Origin: Cycas panzhihuaensis
Lineage: Eukaryota > Cycadophyta
Assembly: GCA_023213395.1 (NCBI GenBank)
Contig: CM041465.1
Location: 114,459,741 to 114,523,740 of the forward strand
Direction: 5' to 3'
Length of the DNA: 64,000 nt
Shown: one piece after another, positions 45,683 to 56,949 of the stretch
How the letters are laid out: the number at the start of each line of letters is the position of its first letter
How positions within the stretch are numbered: position 1 is the stretch's first letter
Notes under the pieces: model-generated
What the model was told of the DNA's origin: nothing
Seen by the model: only the letters and a program-made list of their open reading frames with translations
The model's database searches: none
Program-made: the position numbers and the translations under genes

Positions 45683-48443
45683 TATTTCCTAGGTACTGGG
45701 AATGGATACAGGTAGGTCGACTCAGGTAAGCATAGGTATGCTTCTTCCTTTTCACTTTTACTATTTTGCTAGAAAAGTTGAGAGAAGTATTGCCTCATTG
45801 CATGACTGACTACTTCATTTGTATGATCACCTTGCATCCATTTGGCTTGATCATGCTGCTTGTCGTATTATGAGCCTATGACGACCAACGAGACCTAACT
45901 TTCCACAAGGTAGGCATCCCCATGGCACTCTACGACCCTCGTGCTACCTCCACATCGCCTTATACCTCATTTGATTTGTATGACCCATTCATACCCCGAC
46001 CCCGCGTCCTTACCATGATGTTTCTAGGACCTTTAGCCCTTGGTACTACTTTTGGCCTTGTTCACATGCTTTCAAGACTATCCCTAACCACCTGGATAGG
46101 AGGGCCAGCCCCTCCTAGCACCGCCACATCAGTTTTTAAGGCTCCTAGAACCTAGATTATTACCATTTTGACTAAGCGGTACTGTGAAGTTTACCGTGGT
46201 ACCACAAAGTTTATCGCAGTGCGATTGTTGCAACTTATTTTTTATATCTATCGTGGCAATTCTTGCCTTTTTCATGGAATTGCCATGTGGCCACTCCTTA
46301 GCTCAACCCTGTTCATGCTCTAAACACTCGATTAGGGTTGATATAGGTATAAAACCCAAAAAGACCATCATTTTACACCTCTTGGCTCTCCAACTTGACT
46401 TTCTACTGCTACAGTTTCTACTCTTTTCTTCCTTCCTTCCACAGGTGCATCTGCAATCCTGCGTTTCCTACTGCTCCAGTCTAGGATTTGCCTACAACGA
46501 CTCTTCTCTGTGGTAGGAAGCTTCCCTCCAAGTACTCTCAAGCAAGTTTTACATGGCTCTCTTCAAATACACCTCAGCAAGTGTCTCCTACGGCTGCCCT
46601 TAGGAAAACCTCCTGCAAAACCCTATAGGAACTCTTCTTTCTCACTGGTTATAGGGCCCAATCTGCCCTAGACTCATCCCAGCAGGTACCTTAGGTCCTA
46701 TTTTTAGAATTGATTGTATATTATTTCCATATTAGACTTATATTCAAGTGTATTTCCTACTCTCTTCCCATTTGGCTGTAGTAAACGTTGTTTTCTTTGA
46801 GTCTAGCCTTGTATTCTCAGATTTTCACCATTTCTCTGCTGGTTTTCCTCAAGAAAATAGTGGGAGAAGGCTCATAAAGGCTGGATGAAGGGAGTAAGGT
46901 GGGATCCATCCCACTCAAGCCTACTCCCCAAGGGCAACCCCCTTCCCGCCTTTCTTCTCCTGCTCCCATGCTTTCCTTGGGTTAACTAGGAGAAGGTGGA
47001 GCTTAGGCCTACACTGGATATCAACATGTGCAACCCTTACTACACTGATTCTAGGTCTACATGCCTCTCTTTCGGGCCCTCTTTGTGCCCCTAACATTGC
47101 TTGGCATTCCTTAAGATCTTGGGTAAGGCTTGTATGACGGAATGTTATCCATAGCGACTATGTTTCCTTGATACCTCTCCAACATCTTGCTACACATATT
47201 CTCATGTTTATTGGCTATTATAAGTTGTTATTTATCCCTACCTTGCTATATGTGGAGAACCTTAGCGGAGGGTTTTGCCATCCTGAGGTTTCCCTTCCCT
47301 TTTTCTTACTTGATATGTGTGGTTTGCTTAAGAAAAGTTGAGTTGTCTATAGTAGTAGTTTCTTTAATTCAAATATAATATTTTAATATGTACATTACAT
47401 ATATTAGCATATATATATAGCCCTTCTTACAGCCCCTCCTTGGAAGGGATAAACTCTTGTGTGTATAGGTTTGAAGTGGTATTTCACGAAGGGAAAAGAC
47501 GTCCAGATCCAGGTAAGCTTTACCTTTTTTCTCCTTTGCTCCATTAGTTTCCTTTTTGTTCCACTTACTTTTCATAAGGGGAAGGTAAGGAAGCCCCTGT
47601 CTTCCACATCGATCTTGGTTACACATCAACCGATTGGTGAGAGGGTGCACATTGTGCACAAGAGAGGTCCTTCATCAACTGCCATGCTTCACTAGGTATG
47701 CTCCGTACCTCTTTCTGTCACCTCTCATCTTTTTGCTTTTATACCAAAAATCTATTATCTTAATCCAATAGATCACATAAGAGTGAAAAGGGAGAAAATA
47801 ATTAGCCACTTGCATCCCTTACATAAGGAATGTTGCATGTTTACTTTCTTTCGTAGGAAAATGCATAGTAGGAAGTGTATTCCTCTTTCTTTTTCCTACC
47901 CATCCTAAAAATGCCCCATAGATGCATTTCATTTGGCTTGTTTGATTGTGTGTGAAATGTTTATACTTCCTTTTACTTTCTTTTGTTCTTTGTATATTGA
48001 GTGAAAAGAGAGGAAAGGAAAGAATCCCCCTTTGTTTGTTTCTTACCCCTTCCCTTAGTTGCATTCGTCTGAGCCAAATAACTAAGGGAAGCCTACTCAC
48101 GTTTACCTTAGGCTCTTCACCCTCACCTTGTTATGTTTGTTTCTCCTTCGACATAGGGAAACCCCATCAAGGATTCCTCTTCTCCCTTTCAGCCATCCAA
48201 GGGTAGGAGGACCTTCCTCTTAAGACCATCCAGGTTGCCTCCCATATGTGTCTTCTCTCTTAGATTGGAAGCTACTATAAGGTAGTTGGGTGCCATTTGT
48301 GGGTCTTGAACTTGCGCTCTAGTGCACGAATGCCTTGCATGGTGTTCCCTTTATTTATAGGTTCTTATCCACACCCTCAACATTAGCTAATGACTATCCT
48401 CATTCCTATCGAGCATAGTGACCGTCTCGTAGATGCGCATCCA
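45683..48443 (+). repeat. Tat-2 5' LTR (2761 bp)
   Basis: Begins TATTTCCTAGG (TG changed to TA). A TATA box (TATAAAA) at 46348-46354 precedes a pyrimidine-rich stretch, a likely promoter. A G/C-rich block near 46180-46230 holds repeated GTTTACCG/GTTTATCG motifs with CGGTAC/GTACC inverted pairs. Open frames inside the LTR (for example 46184-46516 and 47946-48206) are chance: the left and right copies do not conserve their length. Confidence 0.93.
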
Positions 48444-48780
48444 CTGGCAACCATACTGGAGAGGGATGTTTATACCACAGCAAAGATTGCGGTGCCGTGA
48501 TCTTTATCGCGATGCCACGCTCACCACGGGATCCGGGCCAAACTCCGCCAGTAAGGGTGCTAGTCCTATCCCTTTTTATTGATGCTACTACCTTTTAGTG
48601 GTTTTCTCCACTTATCTCTTTCATTGGGTAGCCCCCAACACATACTTTGCATTCTCTTTCCTCTTCTAACGCATTGGCAAGTTTTGTATGTGATACTTCT
48701 CACGTCGCCTACGAGGTTTGCCTCCTTTATTAGAAGATCCTGTATACCGCCCTCTTTTGTCATTGAATTCTAATTCGATA
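48444..48780 (+). promoter_or_regulatory. Tat-2 primer site and leader with hairpin
   Basis: Directly after the LTR, CTGGCAACCATACTGG is a degenerate primer site of the type used by Tat/Athila elements (TGGCGCC...). The leader carries an imperfect hairpin at 48482-48505: AAAGAT-TG-CGG pairs with CCG-TG-ATCTTT. An inverted copy of about 70 bp of this leader lies at 56853-56940, upstream of the antisense PMD gene. Confidence 0.65.
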
Positions 48781-51700
48781 ATGGAAGGATACCCTTCAGA
48801 TTAGGCTTATCATGCTTTTGCTTCGATAGCTCATGAGTTCCCCACATCTTTCTTGGGGTCCACCTAGGAGGGTGACGATCCTATTTACTATTCAGGAGAT
48901 CAACATCATCCACTCGATGTCCAACCCTCTACTCATAGAGTATAGGGTCCATCTTCTCTTGAGATTTATCACCCAGGTGGTGATTCTTAGGAGGAGCACC
49001 CTGAGTGGTCTACTTCATTTGAGGTCCCATCTACCTCCTATGATCAAGTGGATACCCCTCCTACTAAAGTGATTGAAGTTCTTAATGAGTGCTTTCATGC
49101 TACTCATCTTCAATCACATCCCAAATGGTTTGAAGATGCCTTGCGTGGTGGGGCACCTTCTTCATCCGTGCCTTTCTTGCCGTCTTCATGTGTATCTACA
49201 CCTCCCAAAACAAGCAACCTATTTGTGCTTACACATCTGTCCCATTTGATCTTTACATCTACCTTTGGGACAACCATTATACCCCCTACTTCACATCATG
49301 GTCCCAACTCTTTGGGGCCCTCTCGTGGTATGTCTTTCTCCCAGCTTGGGGTTAGTATACCTTTCTCTAGTCAAGCTAACATGCCACTTCCTAATGTAGT
49401 ACATACATTTCCTAGTAGGCCTAGAGGTCCTACTAACACCCCTACTACTAGTCATGTGGGATCCGCTCCCACGTGCACTCAAATCCAACCTAGTGGTCCT
49501 TCTCTTTATGTACCCCCAGGCTATACATCTTAGCCTTAGGGGCATGGTAAAGGGAACCACATTCTGATCTATGGGGTGGACCCTTTACATCCATATAGAG
49601 TTGTGCCATCCATGGGTGGCCCATATGGATAAAACCTGGTCCCTCACTCCTCCTTTCCACCATCCTGTGTAGCTCTTTACGCTGCGCCTTTGCAAGGAAA
49701 CCCAACTTCCTTTCAAAACACTTATCCTCAAGTCTCTTTCCTACAAGGGATATTTCCCCAAGGAAGGATGGGCCTACCACCCCCATCTGTCCCTTATCCA
49801 TTGCTATCCACATTATTTGTCGATCCTATGATCTAGGCGAGGGCACATTCCTTCATGGATTATAGATCGACACCCTTATCTATTGAGGCGTTAAGAACCA
49901 ACTTACTACCTCATCCCCCCAAAGTTCCTAAGTTCGATAGAACTTCATCACAGGATCTAGCAGAGCACGTTCATAGTTTTTCTATGGCGTGCATAGACTA
50001 CTGGGCCTATGAACACATACTAATGAAATTATTTCCACGATCCCTATAACGTGATGCCCTTAAAAGGTTTTATCACCTACCTGCCCATTCTATTTTCTCA
50101 TTCTAGCAACTTGTAGATGAATTCATCAACTATTTTGATGCGGCTCGTCCATTTGAAAGTGGAATAAAATCCCTCCTTTCACTTAAACAAGGTCATAATG
50201 AGATGAATCATGACTTTATACGGTGATTTCATGACCTCCTCTATTCCACTAAGGCCACTTTGCCCAAGGAATTGAAGAGGGACCTCTTCGTTAATACACT
50301 TCGTCCTGAAGTCCATGTGGAAGTCCTTAAGATGGGAGCAACCACATGTGATTCTGCCATCATAAAGTGCTTAACACTTGAAACTATTAAGATCCAGGCT
50401 GAACTCAAGAAGCCCCTTAAGCCCTCAAAACGATGTGAGGCACCACCCCAAACTAAAGAAACCAAACTAAAATAGTCCACTAGGTCTTCTTATCATTCGT
50501 GAGAAGACCTAGACCCACTCACTTCTGCTATATGTTCATTCGAATGTACGATGAAGGAACTTAAACTTCAAGCTCCTTTACCATCCACATCTAATAAATA
50601 AATCCAACAAGGTTCTCAAGTTGTTCCTCCTAAGGGTGGTAACACCCAATCCTCTCAAGTAAGGAAAATCAACTCCTCGCTTGAGAAGAAGTGGTGTTCT
50701 GTCAACGGGGAATGTTTCCATGATAATGTACGTTATCAGGTTCAACATCCTAGGGATGCCCCTCAATGTGACTCATCTCTTAAATGGGCCTCAAGGCCCA
50801 ACCTTGACCAATCGGTCCATAGGGATCCGTTCCCCAAGCATGGGGAGCGTGATCGTAATACTCAACTAAAGAACAACCTGAATCAGGGAAGATCTTTGAA
50901 TTCTCGCCCTTCACATGGCAAAGGGAAGGGTGCATGGGGTTCATCTTCTTCCTCGTGTTCCCTAGACCGTCGTACCTCTTCACCTTCGCAGTCCCAGATC
51001 AAGGGAAAGAAGGTGATCTAGATGCTTGATACTACCCCTCTATATTCCTTAACCTGGTCTCAAGCTGTTAAAGTGGCCATTGGTGCTTCTTCATCCACAT
51101 CTCACCTTGATCCTTTTCTGGAAACCTCTCTTCTAGAAGCCCCTACACTTTCTAAGACCGTTCTCGTATGCCCTGGTCATTACAATTTTTGAAGGGTGCT
51201 TCCCCAACCTACTACAAAGGGGAAGCCTTTCTCTATCATTGACGAGCTTCACACAGTTGCTATGGGGATCTCTTTGATGGATGTCTTGAGAAGTTGTCCT
51301 GAGCAATGTACTCTTCTTCTTGAAGCTCTTAGCCAATAAGATGCTTCCATCCATGCGGTAGACACCACCTCCCATGGACCACCTGCCATCTCATTTGATC
51401 CACGTGATCTCCCATCTCCCAGTGAACGGGAGAAGCTTTTGCATTACCCATTTGTCATTTCCGTTGACACTCCTGATTTTATCATAAAGAGGACCACCGT
51501 AGCTAATAATTCCTCGGTTAATGTTATGCCTGCGCATATGCTTAAGGAGCTAGGCATAGTAGCTCTTGAGTCTGTCCCTTGGAAATGCCAAGGGTATGAC
51601 GGGACTGAGAAGTCCCCCTTAGGGATAGTCCCCCTTTCCCTCACCTTAGGAGGGAAAACTATTTCTGTCAAGGTTGTTGTACTTGATATCGATGTGGAGT

Positions 51701-52275
51701 ACAACCTCTTATTGGGTCGACCATGGCTCGACCAAATGGGAGCAATCTGCTCCTCGCATTAGGGGCAACTTAAATTTATCCATGAAGGATGAGTTAAGGT
51801 TATCACCTATGAGCCTATGCCATCTCACACTTCTCATCCAACCTACCAAGCTGTCTTCGATGATGAAAATAGCAATCCTGAGGAGGCTACCTCTTCCGTA
51901 GGACCTCTATTTTAGGAGACCAACCTTCATCAACCAGATCCTATGCCATGTCATGAGCCAAACCTAGTCAAGTTTGCCCCTATTGGTGTAGGTAGTTATG
52001 GTCACTTAGCCGTCATGGGTGATTCCGAGTTGGATAGTGAGGGTTATGAGCCCCCTCCTCGGCATGTCACCCTGGTTGCATGAGCACCTAGGGGGATATC
52101 TCGATCAGATATTCCTGCTTCTCTTCATTCTACATTGGCTCCTGCGCCACTAGTCCTGAACTAACCACTTATCTTACCTTCTTGCCCTCCTCGAGGGGTT
52201 TCACGTAGGCGTCTGTCTCGACAAGCCACTCGTGGAGGCACTTCTTCTTCATGCTCTAGATCCTTACCTAAGACT
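48781..52275 (+). pseudogene. Tat-2 gag-protease pseudogene
   Basis: A single frame of about 1165 codons from the ATG at 48781 to the solo-LTR insertion, with some 20 in-frame stops and no frameshift. The N-terminal part is Pro/Ser/Thr-rich. The gag core runs from about 49900 ('VPKFDRTSSQDLAEHVHSF', 'QLVDEFINYFDAARPFESGI', 'KRDLFVNTLRPEVHVEVLKMG'). The Ser/Lys-rich C-terminus has no CCHC knuckle that I can see. The protease lies at 51439-51762: 'NNSSVNVMPAHMLKELGI' with NN where Tat proteases have an Asp-Gly, then 'YNLLLGRPWLDQMGAI'. Every stop checked is one C-to-T or G-to-A step from a sense codon. Confidence 0.88.
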
Positions 52276-52280
52276 AGAGC

Positions 52281-53885
52281 TGGATGTGTGTCTATGGGAT
52301 AGCTACCTAGCTGAGTAGGAATAACAAGGGCAGTCAATCGCACTATTGAGTGTAGATAAGGACCTACGAGTAAGGCAAATACCACGTAGGGTGCCCCGTG
52401 TACTCAAGAAGCCACAAGGCAACGAGGGTATGGCTGTGTAAAAAGGCTAGAAGTGGAGGCAACCAGAGCTCAAAGAGGCTCAAAGAGGTCTATAACAAAC
52501 CAGAGTACTATAGGAAGCAAACTGGGTTGCCAAGAATGAGGTTGAGCAAGGGACAAGTAGTTGAGGCTTATGTAAGTTGCCTGGATCAAGATATGAGCCC
52601 TCAAACCAGTGATGCAACAAGTACCAACGCTGATTTTAGTGGCTGGAAATGGTCTACTGAGCCCTTATTTCACTTCCAAGAGCAGCACGGGGTAAAATGG
52701 AAGGTTTGGAGGGCAAAAATCCTCTTAAGGAGCATGGAAGGTGGTGCGGAATCCACCCAGCTCTATCCCAAACCTTATGTATCCCCTTTTGACCATTATC
52801 CTGGGCAGGAAACGTAGGAGAAAAGGCCTTAACAGCAGGAAAAATAGTCCAAAATAAGACAAGAAATAACCTCTAATGAGCAAGCTAAGACAAGCTAGAA
52901 ATAACATGCAAACCTGGGTATAAATTGGACAAGAGAAGACCCTAAACCAACAAATACCTATGGAGAAGAAGGGAGGTGTTTGCCTCTATTAAGAACTACT
53001 GGGAGAAGGATGAGAAGTCTATAAAAGGACTATGGAATAGCAGGTATGGAGCCCCCGCTAATATGGCTGAAGGAAAACCTGCACTTGAGAATGCTTGATG
53101 GCTACCCGGGCAAGGAAGTATTGGAATCTCTCCAAGGAGGCCATCTACAGGTGTCTGAGATTTGGGAAGATGTCACGACCATACGAAGGAATAGTAGAGA
53201 AACGAGAGAGTAGGGTGTTTTCCCTTGAGATCCTTCCAAAAATGAGCAAAAAGATCCCTAAAATGAATTAGGAAAGACTTAAATACCTAGCCTCAACCTC
53301 AAACGAGCAATTAGAGTGCAGCTAGCGGTGAGTTAAGTCGCGAGACATGTGGCAGTTCCACAATAAATGCGAGAATTGACACAGCAGATTTTTAAAAATA
53401 AAGCGGGGCAGTTGCCATTGTAAATATTCTGCAGTAGTAAATATCGTGATGCAAGTGAAATCTGCGGCAGTGTGGGACCAGAGGCCAAAACTAGCCCAAA
53501 CAGCCAGCCTGGGCTATAGGCCAATGATAGGGACAAGTAAGCAAATGAGCCACAAGAGCGAAAATAGGACTCAAAGGGCGTGACAAGTCGACCAAACAAT
53601 GACGGGTTATCATACGGGCAAGGATGAAATGAGCCAAATGTTTCTGGAGGTGAGTAGGGCAGAATGCGGGAAGTGAAATGACCACTAGGGTGTCACACTC
53701 ACTGGGAATGTGCCCCCGCTATAGTCGTCATAGGCTAGGTAGGTGTAGATGACAATAAGGCCATCTACGAAATCACATCATGCAAGTATATACTCATCAC
53801 AAAAGAAAACAACGATAAGATGAGAAGCATACCTGTACTTACCTGAGTTGACCGCTTCGTATCCATTCCCAGAAGCTGGGAAATA
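52281..53885 (-). repeat. Inverted solo LTR related to the Tat-2 LTR
   Basis: On the minus strand it begins TATTTCCCAG..CTGGGAATGG (53885 downward), continues with the TCAACTCAGGTAAG..AGGTATGCTTCT block of Tat-2 LTRs and ends at 52281 with ..ACACATCCA. The ends match the Tat-2 LTR ends, but it is only 1605 bp and strongly diverged inside. AGAGC flanks it on both sides (52276-52280 and 53886-53890). A lone LTR with a TSD is what recombination between the two LTRs of an element leaves behind. Confidence 0.88.
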
Positions 53886-53890
53886 AGAGC

Positions 53891-54764
53891 CACTCTTACT
53901 TAGACACAACCTTGCCACGTGATTCGTTGTGTGTCAGGTCTGTTGCACTCATCTGGTTCTGACCATAATGAGTTTACTAGTAGGCCTAGCCACACACGGC
54001 CTACCCTTCATCACCTATCTCTAATTCTATGTGTGACTACCCCTACCTCTGCGTGGCCTAGCCACACTTATTTCTCTCCTTATGCTCCAAAATGAGCCTA
54101 AACTACTATCCTAAGCTTGTTCATGTTCCTCCTAGCCACAGGTGGAATGACAGCTTAGGGTGACCCTCTCGTTCTCTTTTGTTCCTCCCGTGGAACCCTT
54201 GTTCCCATTCCTCTTGGGACCTTGTCCTCCTATTTGGGCATCCCCAAATTGGGATGACACTCTAGAGTGTTGTCATTCCCCTCCTATTGGCATTTCCTTT
54301 GCATATCCTGCTATGCTTCGATGTGGACATGTGTGTCACCTTATTTCCTAGCCTCACATATATCTATCACCGCTACCCATGGTAATCGTGTGTGCCCCTG
54401 CTAGGAATATGGCCCTGCATGAAAGGAAATGTGCATAACTCAAACAAATATCATAACACAAAACTCATATAATAATTAGCTCAAAGTATAATCATACATA
54501 TCCCTGTGCATCTGTGCACCCTCATACACATACATAAACATGTAAATAAAAACATACATATCATCATACATTAAATGGGGTATCAATCACCCTGTCTATA
54601 TACATCTAAAATAATCATGTGTTATATCATACAAATGGTATGGTACATCATCTGTGGGAAGCTGGTGTCCTTATAGGGAGGGTACAATCATGTGACTACA
54701 TATGGTGACTCCCTGGAGGTATGTGCTTTCCCCTGTCTAAAAATAAAACTCCTATATACTACCC
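53891..54764. other. Noncoding Tat-2 sequence between solo LTR and PMD gene
   Basis: No supported gene. GGCCTAGCCACAC occurs twice (53983-53995 and 54055-54067). From 54440 to 54650 the sequence is rich in CATA/ATACAT repeats. It would be the 3' flank of the antisense PMD gene. Confidence 0.55.
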
Positions 54765-56760
54765 TATTACTGCCTTGCCCCTAGAGTGTCATCTCTTGAT
54801 CGATGTGATCCCTCTCTTGGGGACCACATCCCTCTGAGACTCCTCCTCGGTCTCTGGGAGCCTCCTGCTCCACTCTCCTCATCCTGTGGCCTCCTCGGGG
54901 TCATCACCACCATGTGGGTATATGTCTTGCTCTGCATTGACCTCGATGCCACCTCATCCACCAGTCGATCGTATCAGGCATGGATATGATCTCGATCCAT
55001 CTCTACATTGTGGAGCCTCTCCTCCATCCTTCTGAGATGCTCCTCCATCACTGCTAGCCAGATACGACTCTCCATATCCCCTCTGGCTCCTCCTTGAGCC
55101 TCCAGTACCTGTACCTGACTCTGTAGGGTATCCCTCTTAACTTGGGTGGTATCCAGCTCTGCCTGCTATCATCCTGCACATGCCTCATTCTCTTGGGACT
55201 CCATAATCCATATGTCTCTCGCCCTTATCAATGGGGCGAATGCTGCTGCATGGGTGCCTACTCATCTGGGCTCATCGCTTGCCTGGATTAGAGGTTGCCC
55301 CTCTGCGTATGCTGCCTGAGGGAATATCTCTCAAACTACTACCTCCACCAGTCTCTGGATGTCTACTATACGTGCGATCCAACACATCATATATCAGTAC
55401 ATGTCCATATGCTTATCAAACCAAAATCAAACTTTATATATATATCTGGCAATCAAACGATAATAGGAGAAGGTTATGTCTCACCTAGTGTGCCTGTCAG
55501 CTCCTCTACTCGGGTGATTGCCTCTGCCTCAGGCACTCCATCGATTGCAGGTACCTCCTCCTCCTCAGGTACCTCCTAGGCCATCACCTTAACAACTAGG
55601 GTGTCCCTCCTCTCCTTGGCTAGTGCAGTTGCCTCTCCAGACCTCCTGACTATATGCAACCTCTGGGCTCGTGTCACTAGGCCGCTGCTCTTCTCTGCAG
55701 CTCCTGATGGGCCTGCCTTTCCACCTGTAGTCCCTGATGGACCTACCTCTCTGCCTGTAATTCCCGATGGACCTGCCTCTCCTGTAGCTCATGATGGGCT
55801 AGCCCCATCACCTCCATCGCTGTCCCCGTCATCTCCTGAGGGTATTCCTGCCCTGCCTGCCTCATCGTCGCTATCCCACCTCACCACTCTATATGGATGC
55901 GCTGTGATGCATCATGGTGAGGAGGTCTAGCGATGTGCCCTCCACTGAGCGATGGACATAAGCATGGTCCTCAGTCCCCTTGAACCTAGTCTGCCACCTG
56001 TGTACCATTAGGGCCCACTCTGAAATAGGGTGTGGTCCCCTTGTTGGTGCCACTGCTCCAAAGTGGTCGAAAAGCTAGCACTGTAATAGAGTATTATATG
56101 ATAGTCTACCCCTTCCCACAGCCTGAATGGTTTCCAGCTATGTGATGAGATTCACCACTATGAGGGTAGCCCAGTCCATCCTCTCTCCTACCTCACACTA
56201 GCGCACTATGTCTATTCAACTACCTGATATATCCCTAGAGTTCTGTTTCTGGGATATCTAGAACAGAATGCACAATGTGATCAGTTTCCTCACCTGAGGA
56301 ATCCCTGACATCACCATGATCTGGAGAGGAATCCCTCACCTCTCCCACTATCCAAGCCTATGAAAAAAGTAGCAGCCTCCCTATGTGTTACCTCATTGTT
56401 GGGCAGCACTCCTAGTGTCATTGACCTCCCTGTCGCTAGTACCCCCAATATCCTCCTAACATATCTCGGTGTCACTAATACATCCTCCACTTGGGGTAGG
56501 TGAAAGACATATTTCTGCCTGTCCCAGTGGGATACTATATCCACCAATAATCTCTAATCCAACATATACTAGGGTGTCTTCGTGACCTTCAGTAGGCCAC
56601 ATCTCAATAGTATCTACATGTCCTCCCACGACATCATCTCTATGAAACTAAGCATAGCCATACCTATGTTTTCTCGGTTCTTCACCGCAATCACAACCTA
56701 CAAAATACTATGAAATAAGACAGACTTTGACGTATCCTCATCCCTCATCCTCTAGACTAT
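54765..56760 (-). pseudogene. Antisense plant mobile domain (PMD) gene
   Basis: Minus strand. Exon 1 (about 56760-55485) contains 'RCGLLKVTKTP', 'LLVDIVSHWDRQKYVFHLPQ' and 'VLVTPRYVRRILGVLATGRSM' (56540-56400), the N-terminal hallmarks of the PMD/aminotransferase-like family (MAIN/MAIL proteins and transposon relatives). An acidic Gly/Ser-rich linker follows. A GT..AG intron at about 55484-55355 separates exon 2, which encodes a Glu/Arg-rich likely coiled coil ('VMEEHLRRMEERLHNVEMDRD') and ends at 54767. A few stops and frame changes break it. PMD proteins act in plant gene silencing; the role in a retroelement is unknown. Confidence 0.78.
55355..55484 (-). other. Probable intron of the antisense PMD gene
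   Basis: The minus-strand donor CTAG|GTGAGA (boundary 55485/55484) is close to consensus. Several acceptor AGs lie at 55366, 55363 and 55355, the last (CATCCAG|AGAC) giving the coding that continues into exon 2. The segment between has stops in all three frames and is AT-rich, unlike the GC-rich flanks. Confidence 0.6.
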
Positions 56761-56852
56761 CTCTCAACCTCACTCGGTCAAGATTTGGGGACCCTCGAGC
56801 CCCCATCTTCATTTTTTAGCAGTTCTACCTTTGCATTGTGCCAAACTTTAAG

Positions 56853-56940
56853 GTACCGCAGAGTTTGGCCTAGGTCCCGCGGTGAGCATGGCACCGTGAT
56901 CTTTGCCATGGTGTGAACATCCCCCCCCCCAAAAGAGAGG
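56853..56940 (-). repeat. Inverted copy of the Tat-2 leader upstream of the PMD gene
   Basis: Read on the minus strand, GGGGATGTTCACACCATGG then AAAGATCACGGTG, CCATGCTCACCGCGGGA and GGCCAAACTC parallel 48458-48545 (GAGGGATGTTTATACCAC.., AAAGATTGCGGTG, GCCACGCTCACCACGGGA, GGCCAAACTC) with one gap of about 20 nt. It lies directly 5' of the PMD coding region. Confidence 0.75.
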
Positions 56941-56949
56941 GTTTCCTAC

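Noticed and set aside
46184-48206. Several hydrophobic open frames inside the Tat-2 5' LTR, and their partners at 59520-61620
   Set aside because: Their start and stop positions differ between the two LTRs, and LTRs of this family are not expected to encode proteins.
53333-53685. Minus-strand frames in the solo LTR
   Set aside because: They lie inside a defined solo LTR with TSD and show no domain.
52281-56940. A complete inverted element made of the minus LTR, PMD gene and inverted leader
   Set aside because: No second minus LTR is found beyond 56940, and the minus LTR has its own TSD at 53886-53890, where an internal region would otherwise begin. Kept as an alternative only.
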